From the NCBI GenBank assembly GCA_020024615.1, contig JAHHTP010000053.1, positions 1-5,304 on the forward strand: 5,304 bases of DNA. Reading direction: 5' to 3'. The DNA comes from Oscillospiraceae bacterium (GTDB lineage: Bacteria > Bacillota > Clostridia > Oscillospirales > Ruminococcaceae). Both the position numbers and the translations under genes were made by a program. The number at the start of each line of letters is the position of its first letter. Positions within the stretch are counted from its first letter, which is position 1. Positions 1-5,288 of this stretch are shown piece after piece. The notes under the pieces were generated by a model. It saw only the letters and a list, made by a program, of their open reading frames with translations. It was not told the origin of the DNA and ran no database searches.

Positions 1-266
1 GCCTGGAAGCAGCCCGTGAGCAACTGACGAACCTCCAAAATCAGCAGGAAGCCACAAAAACGGAGTTGGGAAAACCATTCCCCCAGGAAGCGGAACTGGC
101 TCAGAAAAGTGCCCGTTTGTCAGAGTTGGATGCAGAACTGAATATGGAGGAAAAGCCATCAGCAGAACACACAGAGGAGCGTTCCTCTGTGCTGGCTGAC
201 CTGAAATCCAAGTCGGAAAGCATTCCCCCTGCCAAGCGTTCCGATGAAAAGGAGGAGGTGCTGTGA
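1..266 (+). CDS. C-terminal end of large ICE helicase/methylase-type protein (partial)
   Basis: This is the tail of a gene entering from the left edge; the reading frame is open from base 3 and stops with TGA at 264-266. About 87 residues are visible, charged and helix-prone, probably coiled-coil in the first third (LEAAREQLTNLQNQQEA), followed by KPFPQEAELAQKSARLSELD and a low-complexity acidic/Ser-rich tail. The KPFPQE...L..KSARL.ELD..LNM pattern is what I recall at the end of the very large SNF2-helicase/N6-DNA-methylase proteins of clostridial ICEs. No helicase or methylase motif lies within the window, so the identity rests on that remembered tail and on the mobC gene directly downstream. 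Any ATG/TTG inside this stretch is internal, not a start. The stop overlaps the mobC start, which indicates translational coupling. Confidence 0.65.
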   Translation, partial: LEAAREQLTNLQNQQEATKTELGKPFPQEAELAQKSARLSELDAELNMEEKPSAEHTEERSSVLADLKSKSESIPPAKRSDEKEEVL

Positions 267-598
267 ACGAAAAAAGAAATGTTCAAATTCATTTTAGACT
301 GACCCCATCAGAAGTACAGCGGATGCGAATGAAAATGAAAGAGGTGGGAATTTGCAGTCAGGGAGCCTATCTTCGCAAGATGGCATTAGATGGTTACTGC
401 ATCAATTTGGAACTAAGCGATGTAAAAGAACTGGTTTCTCTTTTGAGAAGATGCAGCAACAATTTGAACCAATACACCAAGCGAGCCAATGAAATCGGAA
501 GTATCTATCAAGCCGACATTCAGGACTTGCAGGAACGACTGGATCGCATTTGGGAAGATGTGAAAGATGTATTGGTTCACCTGTCCGGCATCTACTAA
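263..598 (+). CDS. mobC: MobC-family relaxosome accessory protein
   Basis: A 111-residue DNA-binding accessory protein expected to bind near oriT and help the relaxase open and nick the DNA. The N-terminus (residues about 6-45, RNVQIHFRLTPSE... then AYLRKMALDGY) looks like a ribbon-helix-helix domain: a short strand with alternating residues, then two helices. The second half carries the MobC signature CSNNLNQYTKRAN (64-76), then a helical, probably coiled-coil tail to the end. Length is typical for the family. The GTG start at 263 is chosen because AGGAGG at 250-255 sits 7 bases upstream and because GTGA overlaps the upstream stop, implying coupled translation. Odd point: in related elements, as I recall, mobC lies directly before the relaxase gene, whereas here the relaxase start is about 2.1 kb away, with two small ICE genes and an inverted FRG gene between. 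Confidence 0.85.
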   Translation: MNEKRNVQIHFRLTPSEVQRMRMKMKEVGICSQGAYLRKMALDGYCINLELSDVKELVSLLRRCSNNLNQYTKRANEIGSIYQADIQDLQERLDRIWEDVKDVLVHLSGIY

Positions 599-605
599 AA
601 AACAG

Positions 606-632
606 GGCTATGGCAAATTTTTTGCCATAGCC
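606..632 (+). terminator. Perfect 12-bp hairpin after mobC, weak terminator or other structure
   Basis: GGCTATGGCAAA (606-617) pairs perfectly with TTTGCCATAGCC (621-632) around a 3-base T loop, 7 bases after the mobC stop. On the plus strand the stem is followed by TTACATAC rather than a T-run, so it is a poor intrinsic terminator for mobC. Read on the minus strand the stem is followed by CTGTTTTTTAG, a good T-tract, but no minus-strand gene ends here. It may be a decayed terminator, an mRNA 3' stabiliser, or a relaxosome-related structure. Confidence 0.45.
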
Positions 633-644
633 TTACATACGGAG

Positions 645-680
645 TTGACATCATTGCCATACTGATAAGTATGGGATAAA
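645..680 (+). promoter_or_regulatory. Probable promoter with embedded dyad, upstream of the small membrane protein
   Basis: An exact TTGACA lies at 645-650. The best -10 is GATAAA at 675-680, preceded by TGG (672-674) as an extended -10. The spacing of 24 bases is too long for an ordinary promoter; a 17-base spacing would give only AGTATG. The spacer contains a perfect dyad, CCATACT (657-663), GATA, AGTATGG (668-674), abutting the -10, which is a plausible operator. The downstream gene starts at 707, leaving a leader of about 20 bases that contains its ribosome binding site. Confidence 0.4.
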
Positions 681-706
681 ATAAAGTCAAGAAAAGAGGT
701 GTTACC

Positions 707-994
707 ATGAAATTCTTATTGAAAATGATTGTATTCCCCATTTGGCTTGCTGTGAAATTGATTGCTTTCATTGGCAATGTACTTACGCACTGTGCTTGTT
801 TTGTATTCAATTTGCTGTTTCTCTGCATTGCTATCAGTGTTGTAATGAGCATTGCACAAGGACTTTGGACAACGCTGTTTCTTTTGTTGGGGATTGGCAT
901 TGTCGCTTTTCTTATACTGCTGGTATTTGCCTTTGTTGCAACGGAATTTTGGGTGATGCTCTCAGACGGACTGAAAAAATTTATCTTCTCATAA
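707..994 (+). CDS. Small three-helix membrane protein of the ICE (CD1845-like)
   Basis: A 95-residue, very hydrophobic protein with about three membrane-spanning segments (roughly residues 7-28, 30-50 and 54-80), a short basic N-terminus (MKFLLK) and a polar end (SDGLKKFIFS). The pattern MKFLLK...P...... and the ending L.KFI.S resemble the small membrane proteins annotated as CD1845 family in clostridial ICEs; this is a recollection, not an alignment. Its function is unknown to me. The ATG at 707 has AGAGGTG (695-701) just upstream. The gene is followed after 15 bases by the next one, so the two are probably cotranscribed from the promoter at 645-680. A plus-strand reading frame at 742-1017 and a minus-strand frame at 595-900 overlapping it are shadows: both lack a good ribosome binding site, and the hydrophobic pattern belongs to this frame. 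Confidence 0.7.
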   Translation: MKFLLKMIVFPIWLAVKLIAFIGNVLTHCACFVFNLLFLCIAISVVMSIAQGLWTTLFLLLGIGIVAFLILLVFAFVATEFWVMLSDGLKKFIFS

Positions 995-1009
995 GGACGG
1001 AGGCTGTGT

Positions 1010-1276
1010 ATGAATAAAGAAATGATGCTGCACTATTTTGAAACAGAATATGAAGACCCCATCGGTGAAATTGTGGGTGATGACCCAGAGTTTAAGAAAA
1101 TCAATGACCTGTTTTTCAAAAAATCCGAGGAGCTGTGCCAATTTGTCGGGGGTGCCAATTCTCCGGTGTGGGATTTGTTTGAAGAAGTCATGGACGAATA
1201 TCATAAGATCGAGCTGATTCTCTCGAAAGCGATGTATCTGAAAGGTGCTGAGGACAGAGAGAAAATGCTGAAATAA
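1010..1276 (+). CDS. Small acidic conserved ICE hypothetical protein
   Basis: An 88-residue, soluble, acidic and helical protein with no signal peptide or membrane segment. Visible features are the start MNKEMMLHYFETEYEDPIGE, a DDPEFKKIND segment (residues about 24-33), and the ending A.DREKMLK. Small proteins of this shape (LHYFxTxY..DP..EI..DDP..., ending DRE.ML) recur beside the membrane protein in clostridial ICEs, possibly annotated as DUF6664, but I am not certain of that number. Its function is unknown. The ATG at 1010 is supported by CGGAGG at 998-1003 with a 6-base spacer. It lies 15 bases after the membrane-protein stop and is followed at once by a terminator, so it closes a two-gene unit. 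Confidence 0.75.
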   Translation: MNKEMMLHYFETEYEDPIGEIVGDDPEFKKINDLFFKKSEELCQFVGGANSPVWDLFEEVMDEYHKIELILSKAMYLKGAEDREKMLK

Positions 1277-1281
1277 AAAAT

Positions 1282-1320
1282 AACAGCAAGGCCTCCGAAA
1301 TGGTGACCTTGCTGTTTTGT
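1282..1320 (+). terminator. Bidirectional rho-independent terminator between convergent genes
   Basis: AACAGCAAGG (1282-1291) pairs with CCTTGCTGTT (1307-1316). The inner bases extend the stem imperfectly (C1293-G1305, C1295-G1303, C1296-G1302) to a GAAAT loop. The plus strand continues TTTTGTTG. On the minus strand the stem is followed by ATTTTTTATTT (from 1281 downward), so it can also stop transcription coming from the FRG gene. Its position, a few bases past the 1276 stop, fits. Confidence 0.8.
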
Positions 1321-1384
1321 TGATGTGATAGAAAAATTTGAATCTACGAAAATTATACTCTCATTTACAATAAAAATAGGATGA

Positions 1385-2602
1385 TTATTTTAAGTATCTT
1401 TCTCTGATGTGTTTAGCAGTATACTCCAGCTCTGGATATACAAACTTTTCATTTATGTTGATTGAATCAAGTTCTTCCATTATGAGTTTTTTGTGTTTTG
1501 GTCTAATTAAGATGCTACAGAAGTGATGCCGTATAGATATATCTTCAATTGGCTGAATTTGATCATCAACTTCATACCTTCTAAAGAAAGGGTTTGGTGC
1601 GTCTTCGACTTGAACTTCACCTTCGTAGTTTATGATTCCTAATTTCTTGTATAGACAATACTGTTTATACATGGTTTGAAAAGTGGAAGTGAAGTTTACT
1701 ATTTTCCCTGCCAAACAATATTTTTGTAATGTTTTATCATTCACTTTTTTCCATGGATAAATTGATTCAAAATCTTCATGCTGCTTAACAAAATCAATTA
1801 ACTCTCTTTCATAATCAGAAATATCAAAGCCGTAGTTAATATTTTCTCGGTTTTTCATATGCTTTTCACAGTATGCTGCTCTTCCGATTCTATCACAAAG
1901 TTTATTCGGGAAAATCATAAAAACCGCTTCTTGGTTTTTAATTCGATCATCAAAATATGGCGGTTTCTTCATGAAATGGAATGGCGAATATACGGAATAT
2001 CGCCATAAGTGATAATTATTTTGAAATATATCTTCGGCCATTATCCCTGTCATATCATCAAATTTATACGTCCCACACACATTTTCAATGACTACGGATA
2101 ACTTAGTATTGTAAGTATAGTTGGTGCAAATCACCCTCCCAATTTTTTGAGGATTATCTGAACAGGCAAAATATAATGCGATTAATGGATTGAGTGAAAA
2201 ATCTAACAGACGAGTTGGAAGCCCAAAATGCTGCATTTTTGCAAGCAGATTAAAGTCAGAAGTAATACCAGAAAATTCGTCCGGCCTTAATGTTAGAAAT
2301 TCGTTTACCATTACGTTTTCTACCTCTGCTAATGAGGAAATGTTTTTTCTTGCAATACTTGGTAACATATTAAATGTGTAGTCTGACATTCCTCGAAAAG
2401 CGTAGGTTCGATCACTAAAACGATCGTTTCGTTTAATAATCTTTAATACTTGCAAATATTCTGAAATGCTCTCAACCACAAATGTAATATGCCTATAAGC
2501 GTCAAGAATCATTTCTGGTGGTGCTTTCATTTTCTTTGGTAAACTTTTGTATGTGGATTTATTTTTAATATAGTTGTGAAGTTCAAAATAATCGTAATTC
2601 AT
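1385..2602 (-). CDS. FRG-domain protein, probable cargo gene
   Basis: A 405-residue protein with an FRG domain (Pfam PF08867, named after a conserved FRG motif; molecular function not established to my knowledge). FRG is at residues 69-71 in AFRGMSDY. The hallmark segment at 124-147 contains QHFGLPTRLLDFSLNPL followed by IALYFAC. The conserved block R220-I221-(KN)-Q224 leads into AVFMIFP. The C-terminus (about 362-405: ILIRPKHKKLIMEEL, then VYPELE) matches the usual end of these proteins, so the gene appears complete. No signal peptide or membrane helix is visible, so it should be cytoplasmic. The ATG at 2602 has AGGAG at 2608-2612 on the minus strand with a 5-base spacer. The gene is visibly more AT-rich than its neighbours and runs opposite to the mobilization genes, with a terminator behind it. 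These are signs of acquired cargo, possibly a defence or toxin-like function, though that is inference only. Confidence 0.88.
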   Translation of the reverse strand: MNYDYFELHNYIKNKSTYKSLPKKMKAPPEMILDAYRHITFVVESISEYLQVLKIIKRNDRFSDRTYAFRGMSDYTFNMLPSIARKNISSLAEVENVMVNEFLTLRPDEFSGITSDFNLLAKMQHFGLPTRLLDFSLNPLIALYFACSDNPQKIGRVICTNYTYNTKLSVVIENVCGTYKFDDMTGIMAEDIFQNNYHLWRYSVYSPFHFMKKPPYFDDRIKNQEAVFMIFPNKLCDRIGRAAYCEKHMKNRENINYGFDISDYERELIDFVKQHEDFESIYPWKKVNDKTLQKYCLAGKIVNFTSTFQTMYKQYCLYKKLGIINYEGEVQVEDAPNPFFRRYEVDDQIQPIEDISIRHHFCSILIRPKHKKLIMEELDSININEKFVYPELEYTAKHIRERYLK

Positions 2603-2628
2603 AATATCTCCTACTTATACTTCTGAAA

Positions 2629-2658
2629 ATTATCAAGCGAATTACTTGTTCTTGGTAA
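2629..2658 (-). promoter_or_regulatory. Putative promoter of the FRG gene
   Basis: On the minus strand GATAAT (2634-2629) is a good -10, with TTACCA (2658-2653, four of six matches) 18 bases upstream. Transcription would begin about 20 bases before the FRG start codon. The call is plausible in position but rests on short matches in an AT-rich stretch. Confidence 0.35.
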
Positions 2659-2680
2659 TAATAAAGACCTTAAATTACCA
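2653..2680. repeat. Inverted repeat in the divergent FRG/relaxase intergenic region
   Basis: TGGTAAT (2653-2659) and ATTACCA (2674-2680) form a perfect 7-bp inverted repeat with a 14-base centre. The half-sites are about 21 bp apart centre to centre, two helical turns, as for a dimeric regulator. It overlaps the putative FRG -35 and lies just before CATAAT (2679-2684), the best -10 candidate for the relaxase on the plus strand, for which no good -35 is visible. The relaxase needs a promoter here because a terminator and an inverted gene lie upstream. Being short and AT-rich, it could be chance. Confidence 0.3.
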
Positions 2681-2731
2681 TAATTATACCATGAGACCAC
2701 TCAGTAAACAATTCCGAACACAACTTCTACC

Positions 2732-2747
2732 AGGAGGTGAACCAATG
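2732..2747 (+). promoter_or_regulatory. Ribosome binding site that decides the relaxase start
   Basis: AGGAGG at 2732-2737 stands 7 bases before the ATG at 2745. The reading frame is open further upstream, with a TTG at 2646 and an ATG at 2691, but neither has a ribosome binding site. The protein from 2745 begins MAATRLIALHINKGK, the usual start of this relaxase family. Confidence 0.85.
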
Positions 2748-4151
2748 GCTGCAACTCGATTGATTGCGTTGCACATCAATAAAGGCAAATCAGTAGCGCA
2801 ATGTCTGGCTGATCGCACGGACTATTCCCAAAATGCTGAAAAAACCAATGATGGCGAATTTATTAGCTCCTATGAGTGTGACCCTAAGACCGCCGATGAA
2901 GAATTTCTTTTATCCAAGCGACAGTATCAGCATATCACTGGCAGACAGCAGAAGCGTGATGTGATTGCATATCAGATTCGTCAGTCCTTTAAGCCGGGTG
3001 AAATCACACCGGAGGAAGCCAATCAGGTTGGACATGAGCTGGCAATGCGGTTTACCAAAGGCAAGCACGCTTTTATTGTTGCTACACACATAGATCGTGC
3101 CCATATCCATAACCACATCATCTATAACTCCACATCTCTGGATGGATCAAGAAAGTGGAGGAATTTCTTTCTGTCCGGTTTGGCGGTGCAGCGGCTCAGT
3201 GACATCATCTGTCTGGAACATGGACTGTCGGTTATTCAGCCTAAGCCATATCGTGAACGAGCCAAAAGAACTCTATTCCCGAAAAAGAAAAGCCAGCGTG
3301 AATTGCTCTGCGATGCCATTGACACTTTGCTGGCCAACAAACCGAAAACTTTTCAGGAGCTGACCGAACAGCTTCTCCAGATGGGATATGAGTTCAAGGA
3401 CGGTAAGCACCCGGCATTTCGCAAACAAGGAGAAAAGCGGTTTCTTCGTCTGCGTTCTCTGGGAGAGGGGTACAGCTATGAGGAATTACAGGCTGTGCTG
3501 AAAGGCAAAACCGTTCATCGTTCCAGATGTGGCAGGGACAATGGAACAGCTCCTATGCAGAGAGAGTTCAATCTGCTGATCGACATTCAAGCAAAAATGG
3601 CAGAGGGTAAATCTGCGGCTTATGAGCGGTGGGCCAAAAAATACAATCGAAAGGAAGCTGCCAAGACCGTTTGCCTATTGAAAGAAAAAGGCGTAAATAG
3701 CTATGATGAATTGGTGGCGCTGACCGAAAAGCTCTCCGCCCGATTTGGAGAGCTGTCCGATAGCATCAAGGCTGCGGAAAAGCGTATGGTAGAGATCGGT
3801 GCATTACAGACCCATATCAACAACTATGCCAAGACCAGAACTGTCTATGAAGCATACCGTAAGGCTGGATACAGCAAGAAATTCTTTGAGGAGCATCGTG
3901 ATGAAATACAGATCCATAAAGCGGCAAAGCAGGCGTTTGACCAGTTGCCGGGCAAAAAGATTCCGTCCAGAAAATCGCTACACGAGGAGTTCCATCAGCT
4001 TCTAACGGAGAAGAAAAAAGCCTACGCAGAATATCGCCAGGTGAAGAAAGAGATGCAGGAGTACCTGGTAGCTAAGCAGAATGTAGAGCATATCCTTGGC
4101 ATCGACCAAAAAGAGAAGCAGCATCAGAGAGAAGTAAGTTCTACCCGATAA
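2745..4151 (+). CDS. Conjugative relaxase, MOB_P type (Relaxase/Mobilization nuclease domain)
   Basis: A 468-residue relaxase expected to nick oriT, stay covalently bound to the 5' end through a tyrosine, and pilot the strand into the recipient. The N-terminal relaxase domain (about 1-165, PF03432 type) shows the probable catalytic Tyr27 in LADRTDYSQNAEKT and the metal-binding histidine motif HIDRAHIHNH at 115-124 (H115, D117, H120, H122, H124). LLSKRQY...TGR (55-67) and IAYQIRQSFKPGEITPEEAN (74-93) are family blocks of the Tn1549-like relaxases. The C-terminal part is basic and helical, with a long coiled-coil-like stretch (about 325-460) including IKAAEKRMVEI and YRKAGYSKKFFEEH. Length and all blocks indicate an intact gene. 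It needs its own promoter, since a terminator and an inverted gene precede it, and it ends in a strong terminator. The partner MobC is encoded at the left of the window. Confidence 0.93.
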   Translation: MAATRLIALHINKGKSVAQCLADRTDYSQNAEKTNDGEFISSYECDPKTADEEFLLSKRQYQHITGRQQKRDVIAYQIRQSFKPGEITPEEANQVGHELAMRFTKGKHAFIVATHIDRAHIHNHIIYNSTSLDGSRKWRNFFLSGLAVQRLSDIICLEHGLSVIQPKPYRERAKRTLFPKKKSQRELLCDAIDTLLANKPKTFQELTEQLLQMGYEFKDGKHPAFRKQGEKRFLRLRSLGEGYSYEELQAVLKGKTVHRSRCGRDNGTAPMQREFNLLIDIQAKMAEGKSAAYERWAKKYNRKEAAKTVCLLKEKGVNSYDELVALTEKLSARFGELSDSIKAAEKRMVEIGALQTHINNYAKTRTVYEAYRKAGYSKKFFEEHRDEIQIHKAAKQAFDQLPGKKIPSRKSLHEEFHQLLTEKKKAYAEYRQVKKEMQEYLVAKQNVEHILGIDQKEKQHQREVSSTR

Positions 4152-4158
4152 AAACGAT

Positions 4159-4210
4159 ACCGCCACTACCGGCTCTCGATAGAGTTGGTAGTGGCGGTGT
4201 TTTTTGTTTT
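4159..4210 (+). terminator. Strong bidirectional terminator shared by relaxase and DUF1653-HhH genes
   Basis: ACCGCCACTACC (4159-4170) pairs perfectly with GGTAGTGGCGGT (4187-4198). Two G-U pairs and CTCT/AGAG (4173-4176 / 4181-4184) continue the stem to a CGAT tetraloop. It is followed by GTTTTTTGTTTT on the plus strand. On the minus strand the stem is followed by ATCGTTTTTATCG. The T-run reaches into the minus-strand stop codon at 4209-4211, so the two convergent genes share it. Confidence 0.92.
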
Positions 4211-5048
4211 ATCGACCGTACGCCCAGAGCACCATATCAATTTTTCGTGGTGTCCATCTGTTGGTCTGAAACTTTTGATTCAATTCTAAAGCCTTTTGAC
4301 GCATGATTTCTTCCAAAAGAACCCCATCTTTGAGAGAAAGAAACTCTGGCTTCATCTTTCCCAAACGGTCGTGTTCCGGTAATTCATCAATGGTCAGCAA
4401 GGCCAACACAACAAACTGATCCACTGTTCCATACTGTTCTGGAAAGAGGATAGAAAGCAGCCCGCTGGCACCGGCAATACCAAGCCCTTTGATTTGGGAT
4501 ACAATGGTTAGCATATCGGTTGCCTTACTTCTGTCCGTAGAGAAAATCTTATTATGTATCTGTTCGAGCTGGTGAAGTTGATTGCCATCAAGATATTTCC
4601 GTAGATGGCTGCGTGTGGTTGCCAGCCTGTTTTTGGCTGTATACTTCCAGACGAAATACTTATCATGGAGAAATTGATAAAACTCAGAAGCGGACATCTG
4701 CTCCACTACTTCCGGGCGCAGTTCTTCCATAAAGGCTTCCAATGATACATCTTTGTAAAGCGTGTGGTAGTGGGCTAATGCTTTTTCCCATTTCGCCTCA
4801 TCTCCATCGTACCATAACTGGCTAAGTGTGTTTGTGTACTCTTTGGGGATGTAAGAAAAACGAGGAACGAGTTTACCGTCTTTCTCCACCATTTCCTCCC
4901 ACATAGAAGTAGGCCGAACCCAAAGTTTTCCCTCACCATAGAGAGGACGGTATACAACCATTGGCTCCAGAGTTTCAGAATGTGTAGCAAAGTCTAAAAC
5001 TTCGTATTCATTTCCTTTGAAATGACGATATTTACCGGGCTTAACCAT
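4209..5048 (-). CDS. DUF1653 domain fused to HhH DNA-glycosylase-like domain
   Basis: A 279-residue protein in two parts. Residues about 4-66 are a DUF1653 domain (PF07866): GKYRHFKGNEYEVLDFA, then VVYRPLYGEGKLWVRP and a W-EEM segment, a small fold of unknown function usually found alone. After a helical linker, residues about 120-279 look like the HhH DNA-glycosylase superfamily: FLHDKYFVWKYTAKNRLATT (126-145), the hairpin IKGLGIAGASGLLSILFP (186-203), then YGTVDQ, where D210 sits where the HhH-GPD catalytic Asp is expected, and the ending IDMVLWAYGR. A base-repair or base-sensing role is inferred. The start at 5048 is chosen over the upstream in-frame ATG at 5084 because GGAGGTGAG (5060-5052 on the minus strand) lies just before it and the DUF1653 motif begins within five residues. 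It is convergent with the relaxase and has its own promoter. Confidence 0.8.
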   Translation of the reverse strand: MVKPGKYRHFKGNEYEVLDFATHSETLEPMVVYRPLYGEGKLWVRPTSMWEEMVEKDGKLVPRFSYIPKEYTNTLSQLWYDGDEAKWEKALAHYHTLYKDVSLEAFMEELRPEVVEQMSASEFYQFLHDKYFVWKYTAKNRLATTRSHLRKYLDGNQLHQLEQIHNKIFSTDRSKATDMLTIVSQIKGLGIAGASGLLSILFPEQYGTVDQFVVLALLTIDELPEHDRLGKMKPEFLSLKDGVLLEEIMRQKALELNQKFQTNRWTPRKIDMVLWAYGR

Positions 5049-5098
5049 AGACTCACCTCCATACTTTCGTGAATTGAGTTTCAAAACAGAATAATCTT

Positions 5099-5128
5099 AT
5101 TATCACGATTATACCGTGTTGCTGTCAA
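5099..5128 (-). promoter_or_regulatory. Promoter of the DUF1653-HhH gene
   Basis: On the minus strand an exact TTGACA (5128-5123) is followed 18 bases later by GATAAT (5104-5099). The leader to the start codon at 5048 would be about 45 bases. An exact TATAAT (5113-5108) also lies here but only 9 bases from the TTGACA, too close to pair with it. CACG/CGTG (5104-5107 / 5115-5118) makes a small dyad in the spacer. Confidence 0.6.
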
Positions 5129-5155
5129 TTTTTCCAGAGTGCTGTCTACAAATTA

Positions 5156-5171
5156 ACGGTCAAATGACCGT
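5156..5171. repeat. Inverted repeat 1 of the right-end dyad cluster
   Basis: ACGGTCA (5156-5162), AA, TGACCGT (5165-5171): a perfect 7-bp dyad with a 2-base centre, shaped like a protein-binding operator rather than an RNA hairpin. Confidence 0.7.
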
Positions 5172-5176
5172 GTAGC

Positions 5177-5193
5177 CAACATCGCAGATGTTG
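5177..5193. repeat. Inverted repeat 2 of the right-end dyad cluster
   Basis: CAACATC (5177-5183), GCA, GATGTTG (5187-5193): a perfect 7-bp dyad, five bases after the first one. Confidence 0.7.
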
Positions 5194-5202
5194 TTCAATG
5201 GG

Positions 5203-5227
5203 GCTTGGGGCTGCTGCACCAACAAGC
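5203..5227. repeat. Inverted repeat 3 of the right-end dyad cluster (short)
   Basis: GCTTG (5203-5207) pairs with CAAGC (5223-5227), with GGG/CC pairing possible inside. The overlapping TTGG (5205-5208) / CCAA (5219-5222) is an alternative pairing. It is the weakest of the four dyads. Confidence 0.4.
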
Positions 5228-5268
5228 AATTTTTGAAAATCGAGCCTGCGGCGAAATTGAAAAAATGA

Positions 5269-5288
5269 GCAAAGTGGTACCACTTTGC
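5269..5288. repeat. Perfect 20-bp palindrome (dyad 4)
   Basis: GCAAAGTGGT (5269-5278) is followed immediately by its reverse complement ACCACTTTGC (5279-5288), with no spacer. A 20-bp perfect palindrome is very unlikely by chance and suggests a dimer-binding site or a cruciform/oriT element. No T-tract follows, so it is not a terminator. Confidence 0.85.

Noticed and set aside
595..900. Minus-strand frame opposite the small membrane protein
   Set aside because: It lies antisense to a convincing gene and has no ribosome binding site or family resemblance.
742..1017. Alternative plus-strand frame overlapping the small membrane protein
   Set aside because: Cysteine-rich translation typical of a shifted frame, no ribosome binding site, and it overlaps the well-supported start of the next gene at 1010.
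1277..1384. Possible oriT or small RNA between the two convergent genes
   Set aside because: Apart from the bidirectional terminator the stretch is plain AT-rich sequence with no further dyad or promoter.
2646..2744. N-terminal extension of the relaxase from TTG 2646 or ATG 2691
   Set aside because: No ribosome binding site precedes these codons, while AGGAGG stands at the right distance before ATG 2745, where the protein begins like other members of the family.
5049..5084. Twelve-residue extension of the DUF1653-HhH protein from the ATG at 5084
   Set aside because: GGAGGTGAG directly precedes the ATG at 5048, and the DUF1653 motif starts right after it. The extension would translate through the ribosome binding site.
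5188..5268. Short plus-strand frame from the ATG at 5188 to the TGA at 5266-5268 (26 codons)
   Set aside because: No ribosome binding site, very short, and overlaps the dyad cluster.
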